From: an uncultured Armatimonadota bacterium
GTDB taxonomy: Bacteria; Armatimonadota; Fimbriimonadia; Fimbriimonadales; Fimbriimonadaceae
Length of the DNA stretch: 10,758 bases
Direction: 5' to 3'
Assembly: GCA_946478935.1 (NCBI GenBank)
Contig: CAMLEL010000039.1
Location: forward strand, 1 to 10,758
The position numbers and the translations under genes were made by a program. Below are positions 5,651-10,758 of the stretch, piece after piece (positions within the stretch are counted from its first letter, which is position 1; the number at the start of each line of letters is the position of its first letter). The notes under the pieces are model-generated. The model did no database searches, was not told the origin of the DNA, and worked only from the letters and a program-made list of their open reading frames with translations.

Positions 5651-6753
5651 GCGTTCACCAGCGACCGGAAGTCATCGAGGTAAAGGTCACTCACCCTGTC
5701 CACATGAAAGCGTTCGGCGGTTTTACGGGCTTGGCATGCAATCTCCGCGTCGGCCGCCACTGCCTCTTGAATTCCATTTGAGAGATGGTCCGCCGCATTG
5801 GATCGGTGATCGAACTGAACGCAATTCCTCCCTGGCTCCGCGAAGTCGAGAAAACAGTCGAGGCTGGATATCACCGGAATGCACCCGCGAGCCATGGCTT
5901 CCAGCGGGGCCACCCCGAAGGTTTCGCCCTTTTCGGCAACGGATGGATAAAGGAAAACCCGGGCTCCGTCGTAGGCGTCGATCAGTTTGTCCACGTCGTA
6001 AATGGGCCCGGTCCATTGAACTTGGCGTCCCGATTTTCCCGCTGCCTGCTTGAGGTTCGCGAGGAAATCTTCGCCTCCGCCGCCGGCAGCAACATCGCTG
6101 GGCCCGACGACCTCGACCGCAAGATCCACTGACTCAGGTACTCGGCCGATCGCATCCATCAGGATGTCAAGCCCTTTCTCAGGATGGACTCGACCCACAA
6201 AGAGGAGTTTTCGGTCGCTTCGACTTACGGAATTCGAAGGTCGGAACCACTTGTCGTCGAGATGATAAGGCAGGACTCGGACGATCGGCTCGCATGTTGG
6301 GCATTCGGCCAGAATGGCCGCCGCGGTCGCCTTGGAGACAGCTTGCAACCGCGCGACATGGCGATAGAATCGCATCTGGCCCTTCGGGATTCGGGCAACG
6401 TGCACGTAGACTTTGCCACGCGAGTCGTTTCGCAGAAGCAATGGCAGCCAGAAGGTGTTCGTTACGACGATATCAGCTTTGGGTAGCGCTTTTCTGACTT
6501 GCAGACTGTAGCGCAGATCGCACAGTTTCAGCTTCCACATCTGGCTCGGTGTGTCGAATCCAGAAACACGCACGTGCGTCACACCGTCGGCGGAGTCCAT
6601 GTTCGGCAGTCCAGGGAATCTGCGGGAGAGATGCGTCACCTGATGACCCTTTTGCGAAAAGGCGCGCCCAAGGCCATGCCACGCTCGCTCGACCGCTCCG
6701 CCCTTCAACGCAGGAACCGGCAGAAAGGCTCCCTGAACGATGGTGATCTTCAA
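5647..6753 (-). CDS. Family 4 glycosyltransferase with TTG start
   Basis: This 368-residue GT-B glycosyltransferase probably adds one sugar to the EPS repeat unit. The N-terminal acceptor domain opens with KITIVQGAFLP and the glycine turn KGGAVE (17-22). The C-terminal GT1/GT4 donor domain starts near LLFVGRVHPEKG (183-194). The E-x7-E pair that binds the nucleotide sugar is at Glu277 and Glu285 (GETFGVAPLEAMARG). The start is a TTG: this codon puts the conserved first strand at the N-terminus, and the first internal Met (about 52) would cut into the fold. The TTG overlaps the TGA of the upstream acetyltransferase in a 4-base TTGA. The 3' end overlaps the GT2 gene in ATGA. The sugar specificity is unknown. 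Confidence 0.92.
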   Translation of the reverse strand: MKITIVQGAFLPVPALKGGAVERAWHGLGRAFSQKGHQVTHLSRRFPGLPNMDSADGVTHVRVSGFDTPSQMWKLKLCDLRYSLQVRKALPKADIVVTNTFWLPLLLRNDSRGKVYVHVARIPKGQMRFYRHVARLQAVSKATAAAILAECPTCEPIVRVLPYHLDDKWFRPSNSVSRSDRKLLFVGRVHPEKGLDILMDAIGRVPESVDLAVEVVGPSDVAAGGGGEDFLANLKQAAGKSGRQVQWTGPIYDVDKLIDAYDGARVFLYPSVAEKGETFGVAPLEAMARGCIPVISSLDCFLDFAEPGRNCVQFDHRSNAADHLSNGIQEAVAADAEIACQARKTAERFHVDRVSDLYLDDFRSLVNA

Positions 6754-7310
6754 AGCGACTTGCCCCGTTGGCCAATCGCCTTGGCAGGGTTTCCGGCGAC
6801 GATTGATTCTGCTGGAACATCCCGGATGACCAGGGCCATGGCTCCCACAACGGCACGTTCGCCGATCGTTACACCCGGCATGATGAACGCCCGAGCGCCG
6901 ATAAATGCTCCGCGCTCAATGTAGATGGGCGCGGTGACCAGGGGTTCATGGGCCTGGGTGAAGTCATGAGTTCCGGTACAGATGTAAGCTTCCTGAGCGA
7001 CGACCGCATCCTCGCGAATGGTGATGGGACCCAGCGAATAGAGAACTGCGCGATCTCCCACCGATGCGCGGTGCCTGAGCTCTAGGTTCCACGGAATCTG
7101 AATTCGGGCTTTTTGATGAACGAAAGGCGTACCCTCGATCCTTGCGCCAAAGGCGGCCAGCACCACGTTGCGCCAACGGTAGAGCGGCTTTGGCGTCCAT
7201 GAGCATAGGAGTGCCCAAGCGATTCCCCAAAGCTGCATTTTGATGCGTTGAGCCTTCGTCCAGGGAGACGCATGCTTGCCAGCTTGACTATGGATGTGTA
7301 CGCTTGACAT
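6750..7310 (-). CDS. WcaF-like O-acetyltransferase (left-handed beta helix)
   Basis: This 186-residue protein is predicted to O-acetylate a sugar of the polysaccharide from acetyl-CoA. An N-terminal helical part (about 17-55) precedes hexapeptide repeats from about 56 to 175, including SVGDRAVLYSLGPITI, VVAQEAYI and the loop GTHDFTQ (113-119). In that loop His115 is the expected catalytic base of this family, which includes colanic-acid WcaF and NodL/LacA relatives. The final hexapeptide coil ends in VAGNPAKAIG (171-180), the usual acetyl-CoA site end. GGAGG a few bases before the ATG at 7310 fixes the start. The gene overlaps the upstream GT4 by 23 bases and the downstream GT4 by 4. Confidence 0.92.
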   Translation of the reverse strand: MSSVHIHSQAGKHASPWTKAQRIKMQLWGIAWALLCSWTPKPLYRWRNVVLAAFGARIEGTPFVHQKARIQIPWNLELRHRASVGDRAVLYSLGPITIREDAVVAQEAYICTGTHDFTQAHEPLVTAPIYIERGAFIGARAFIMPGVTIGERAVVGAMALVIRDVPAESIVAGNPAKAIGQRGKSL

Positions 7311-8451
7311 TCGCCTCCGTCATAACTTCGAGCAAGCTTCGTGCCGCACCATGGATTTCGAAATGATCGTCGAAGCATCGTTTGGCGGCGCTCGCCATGA
7401 CCTTCCGCTGGTCTTCCGTCAATGATAACCAAGTACGCAGGGTGTCCGTCACGCCCTGTTGTGTGTCTTCCCGCACGATTCCAGCACCCGAAGATTCGAT
7501 CTCGCGCCAAATGTTGACTTTCCGGGTCGTGAGCACCGGTTTCGAACAAGCCATCGCCTCTGCCAGTACGATGCCGAAGTTCTCCTGATGAGATGGCAGG
7601 ATGAATGCGTCGCATCCAAAGTAGGCGCCCCACTTCAAATCGCCGGTTAGCATGCCCGGCCAGTGAATTCGATCATCAATGCCCAATGAACTGGCTAGCT
7701 GCTGCAAGCTGCCTTGCTGGCCAACCTGGTCGGGTCCAGCCATGATAAGTTGAAGGTGCGGCGCAGACTGGGCGACTTCGGCAAAAGCATGAAGCAGCAG
7801 GTCTGCACCCTTCTTCGGGTGAATGCGACTCAGAAATAGGATGTACGGGCGGTCGCCGATGCGTGGATTCGTTCCTCGAAAAGCTACCTCCTGATCCAGG
7901 GAATTCCCCTCCGGCGCCGCCGTTCCATAGCGAACAACTTTTTCCCGAACCCGATAGGGCTTGAACGATTGCGCGGCCAATAGCCGCTCCTCTTCCGACG
8001 TAAAGAGCACTGCCTTGGCATCGCGAAGCACTTTCGACTCGATCAGTCTCCAGTAGAGACTCTTCTTGAGGTGTTTGAGCGGGTAGGCGGTCTTGAACCA
8101 CGGATCCAACATGCCGTGAGGAAATACGAAATAGGGCTTTCCTTTCGGAGCCAGCGTCTTCCAAACCGCATAGCCATGAAACTGCCAGATCCCGTTCACG
8201 ACCACATGATCGTAAGTGTGGGAATGGTCCTGCAGCCAATTGAGGAGCTTTTTGCTCTTACCATAGCCGCCTTCTTGCTCTCCAAGCGCATGAACCTTCA
8301 ATCCCACCCCCTCGGGTGCATGCACGTCCAATGATGCGACTTCAACCCGGTGCCCCATTTCGGTCAACACGCGTCCGCGCTGTCGAACGCCCTCGATGGG
8401 TCCGCCGCTCTCGGAGCGCGCCGAGTGGATCACATGAAGGATGGACGCCAT
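7288..8451 (-). CDS. Family 4 glycosyltransferase
   Basis: This 387-residue GT-B enzyme probably acts in assembly of the EPS repeat unit on its lipid carrier. The N-terminal acceptor domain includes ILHVIHSARSESGGP (4-18) and PHGMLDPW (111-118), the latter typical of a large EPS-locus subgroup of GT4. The donor domain begins near ILFLSRIHPKKG (204-215). The E-x7-E pair is Glu290/Glu298 within HQENFGIVLAEAM. The start lies only 4 bases after the AsnB stop and an AAAGGA sits about 17-22 bases upstream, inside asnB. The last 23 bases overlap the acetyltransferase start. The donor sugar and linkage cannot be inferred. Confidence 0.93.
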   Translation of the reverse strand: MASILHVIHSARSESGGPIEGVRQRGRVLTEMGHRVEVASLDVHAPEGVGLKVHALGEQEGGYGKSKKLLNWLQDHSHTYDHVVVNGIWQFHGYAVWKTLAPKGKPYFVFPHGMLDPWFKTAYPLKHLKKSLYWRLIESKVLRDAKAVLFTSEEERLLAAQSFKPYRVREKVVRYGTAAPEGNSLDQEVAFRGTNPRIGDRPYILFLSRIHPKKGADLLLHAFAEVAQSAPHLQLIMAGPDQVGQQGSLQQLASSLGIDDRIHWPGMLTGDLKWGAYFGCDAFILPSHQENFGIVLAEAMACSKPVLTTRKVNIWREIESSGAGIVREDTQQGVTDTLRTWLSLTEDQRKVMASAAKRCFDDHFEIHGAARSLLEVMTEANVKRTHP

Positions 8452-8455
8452 CGGG

Positions 8456-10258
8456 CTACGCTGGAATCCTTTGGCGTCGTATCAAATCGTCTCCGGCAAA
8501 CGAGCGATAGACGCGTTTCGTCCATTGTCTCAAGGGAATCTCTTCACTTGGTCCAGTCTTGGCGGTCCACTCTGCCACGGGTATCTGGAAGCCGGTCTTC
8601 GGTTTCGAATGGACGCTGTCGGGCAAAGGCAGGCTTGGCGAATGGGCCATATCGTTCTTGGTCGGCGGCTCCGGTGAAGCCACCCAAGGACCCATCCTGC
8701 GCAAGAACTCGACGTCCACGAACGGCACTCTAAGTTCCAGTGAACTTGCCATGCTTGCCCAATCACTATCTCTGAGCAGTCGATCTTGCATGTAGGAAGT
8801 GAACTCCAGCATGGCGACTTTGGCATGTATGGTCGGCAGTTCAGAGGTCAACTCCTTCAAGCGATCTTCAATCGCCAGGTCCGACCAGCCCTGGTTCGCA
8901 AAGTCAGCATCGAGGAACTCGTGGATCTCCCATGGCATGTAGAGTCCTCGCCTGAGCAAGTAGGCCATTTCGATTGACGATCCGTATTCCAAGACTCCCG
9001 CGAACTTGGGTGACGGGTGGAGCTTGAGACCCTGAACGGTCTTGCGAAATCCGCGCCCAAGGAATGGCATTCCCTTGGACCATCCCAGGGATCGCGTTAG
9101 CTTGGGAACTTGCAGGAAGGATGGATACCCGCCGAAAATCTCGTCTGCTCCCAGACCCGAGATAGCCACTTTGACCCCATGTCCCGCCGCAACCTTGCAG
9201 ACAAAAAAGGTGTTAGCCCCATCCACGCTTGGCTGGTCCATAGCGGCGTTAAGTTCATCGAGATCCTCTTTGAACTGATCCTGGGAAACGAAGTGAACAA
9301 CGTGCTTGGCGCCGTACCGCTCCGCAACCTGCGCCGCAAGCACCGTTTCATCGTCATTTGAGCCGGCGTACTCTGAAAATCCCAGGGTCACGGCATGGAT
9401 ATCAGATTCGCTTGACTCCGATGCGAGCGCAAGCATCGTGGTCGAATCCTTGCCCGCCGATAGGAACAAGCTGACAGGCACATCCGAAACAAAGTGATGC
9501 TGAATTGAATCGATGAGAGCCTCCCGTAGCTCGCTCCGACTGCCGATTCGAGGCTCTGCCATCAGCCAGGACTTTGGATCGTAATACCTTGCTTGCTTCC
9601 GGTTCCCTTCTCCATCGATGATCAGATAGCTTCCAGCTTCCAACGACCGAATTCCGCGATACGTCGTATACGGCTCGGGAACATGACCCAATAGGAAGTA
9701 ACCGAAATGACCGGCCGGTTCTGGGCGAGTATCTACTGCCCCCGACGCGAGTAACGCCTTGACCTGCGATGCAAACCGGACCGTATTCCCATCATCCGAA
9801 ATGTACAGGGGCTTGATTCCCAACGCATCACGAGCGAGGAACAGCGATCGCTCCAGTTCATCCCAGATTGCAATGGTGAACATGCCTCGAAGCTTGGGCA
9901 GCATCGAGGGCCCTTCATTCGCGAAGAGGGTCAGGATAACCTCAGTATCGGAATGGCTCCGGAACCGATGGCCGCGCGCCAGCAGGTCGTCCCTCAGCGC
10001 GGCGTAATTGTAGATTTCGCCGTTATAGGTGATCGTGTAGCGACCCGACGGATGGTGCATCGGTTGATTGCCTTCTTCGCTCAGGTCAATGATCGAGAGT
10101 CGACGGTGACCGAACCCCAGGCACCGATCGGGAGACATCCAGATTCCGGCCGAATCGGGTCCACGGGACGCCATTCTATCCCGGACAAGGATCACTTCGG
10201 CCTCGTCCAAAGGCTTCCCGGCGGTTCGATATCGGTAGGCTCCGTTTATTCCACACAT
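8456..10258 (-). CDS. asnB: Asparagine synthase-type glutamine amidotransferase
   Basis: This 600-residue protein belongs to the glutamine-hydrolysing asparagine synthetase family. The class-II glutaminase domain starts at the nucleophile Cys2 (MCGINGAY) and shows SRGPDSAG (31-38), HRRLSIID (51-58), YNGEIYNY (78-85) and SDTEV (103-107). The synthetase domain has a PP-loop SAGKDS (267-272), SGLGADEIFGGY (367-378), ELRVPFVD (508-515) and SKPKTGF (551-557). It therefore should release ammonia from glutamine and use ATP to amidate a carboxylate. In EPS loci, including exosortase-linked ones, such homologues are thought to amidate a sugar acid or similar group rather than make free asparagine. The usual PP-loop is SGGxDS; here it has Ala and Lys. 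The start lies 19 bases after the acyltransferase stop, with only a weak GGAC-type ribosome site. Confidence 0.93.
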   Translation of the reverse strand: MCGINGAYRYRTAGKPLDEAEVILVRDRMASRGPDSAGIWMSPDRCLGFGHRRLSIIDLSEEGNQPMHHPSGRYTITYNGEIYNYAALRDDLLARGHRFRSHSDTEVILTLFANEGPSMLPKLRGMFTIAIWDELERSLFLARDALGIKPLYISDDGNTVRFASQVKALLASGAVDTRPEPAGHFGYFLLGHVPEPYTTYRGIRSLEAGSYLIIDGEGNRKQARYYDPKSWLMAEPRIGSRSELREALIDSIQHHFVSDVPVSLFLSAGKDSTTMLALASESSESDIHAVTLGFSEYAGSNDDETVLAAQVAERYGAKHVVHFVSQDQFKEDLDELNAAMDQPSVDGANTFFVCKVAAGHGVKVAISGLGADEIFGGYPSFLQVPKLTRSLGWSKGMPFLGRGFRKTVQGLKLHPSPKFAGVLEYGSSIEMAYLLRRGLYMPWEIHEFLDADFANQGWSDLAIEDRLKELTSELPTIHAKVAMLEFTSYMQDRLLRDSDWASMASSLELRVPFVDVEFLRRMGPWVASPEPPTKNDMAHSPSLPLPDSVHSKPKTGFQIPVAEWTAKTGPSEEIPLRQWTKRVYRSFAGDDLIRRQRIPA

Positions 10259-10277
10259 GGTTGCTTGTCCGTAAACA

Positions 10278-10758
10278 CTATTTTACAAACCCTTCTTCTC
10301 GCATAAAGTAAGCACAATCCTTTTCAATTGGCTGGATTGGCTTAGCAGGGACACCTCCGTACAGCATGTCCGGCTCCTCATAGGACTTCGACAGCATCGA
10401 GCCAGCGCCAAGGACCGAGCGCGCCGGCAGTTTGGCTCCCCCGAACACGATCACGCCGGTGCCAACAAATGTGTATTCACCGATATGGATCTCCTGCGAG
10501 CGCTGGCGATTCACGCGAAGGTCGATGCTATGGGTGATGAACTGGGATTGAAACCCGGCGATCGTAGTCATCCGGCCAAAGGTGATCTTGCTCGTGCAGT
10601 CGATGATATGGCGGTTTGTCAACCCCGCATGGTCCTCCAAAACGAGCGCAGGGTGACGGTTGGGATCCTCCGTGAAGTGGTTCGGATTGTCGGAAGGAAA
10701 TGCGGTGATCCAATTCATCCGACCGATGACGACGTCATCTCCGACGATGAGATCATCG
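10278..10758 (-). CDS. Hexapeptide-repeat acyltransferase, 5' end cut by window
   Basis: The open frame runs to the window edge, giving 158 visible residues. The Met at base 10718 is internal: the preceding codons read DDLIGDDVVIG, an in-register hexapeptide coil. Left-handed beta-helix features continue with TFGRMTTIAGF, EIHIGEYTFVGTGVIVFGG and LGAGSMLSK, ending in LYGGVPAKPI, the usual acetyl-CoA-binding end. THSIDL, in the middle, holds a His that could be the catalytic base. The pattern NWITAFPS...HAGLTNRHIIDCT is characteristic of acyltransferases in O-antigen and EPS clusters. The acceptor sugar is unknown. It is the most upstream visible gene of the operon, whose promoter must lie outside the window. 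Confidence 0.88.
   Translation of the reverse strand, partial: DDLIVGDDVVIGRMNWITAFPSDNPNHFTEDPNRHPALVLEDHAGLTNRHIIDCTSKITFGRMTTIAGFQSQFITHSIDLRVNRQRSQEIHIGEYTFVGTGVIVFGGAKLPARSVLGAGSMLSKSYEEPDMLYGGVPAKPIQPIEKDCAYFMREEGFVK

Overview
The window reads as chromosomal DNA of a diderm (Gram-negative type) environmental bacterium of moderately high GC. An exosortase/EpsI pair beside an exopolysaccharide (EPS) operon points to a biofilm or floc former that sorts surface proteins. The phylum cannot be fixed from sequence alone. Armatimonadota, Verrucomicrobiota, Planctomycetota or a proteobacterium are all possible; some genes look leaderless, which would suit a lineage away from the proteobacteria, but this is weak. 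No tRNA, rRNA, CRISPR array, insertion sequence or phage gene was seen.

Left part (1-3187): the 3' portion of a 4-hydroxyphenylpyruvate dioxygenase gene on +; a repeat-rich gap whose sequence folds into a long hairpin; on -, a soluble protein with three four-cysteine zinc-ribbon sites; on -, a two-gene stress-type operon (CsbD-like protein, then a 54-residue DUF1328 membrane peptide) closed by a clear intrinsic terminator; and on +, a half-size TauE/SafE membrane protein.

Middle (3188-4820): on +, an exosortase with its Cys, Arg and His catalytic residues overlaps an EpsI-family gene. A sigma-54-like element lies upstream of the exosortase.

Right part (4814-10758): a tightly packed polysaccharide operon on -. 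In transcription order it holds a hexapeptide-repeat acyltransferase (cut by the window edge), an AsnB-type glutamine amidotransferase with an unusual PP-loop, a GT4 glycosyltransferase, a WcaF-like acetyltransferase, a second GT4 with a TTG start, and a GT2 of the WaaE/KdtX type. Most junctions overlap or nearly touch, so translation is probably coupled. The operon runs head-on into epsI, with the two stop ends overlapping by 7 bp and no terminator between.

Together, the right two thirds look like an EPS-plus-exosortase locus. The glycosyltransferases would build a repeat unit, the two acyltransferases and the amidotransferase would decorate it, and the exosortase would process C-terminally tagged surface proteins that meet the polymer. 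No substrate carrying a PEP-CTERM-like tag, no polymerase and no flippase is in view.
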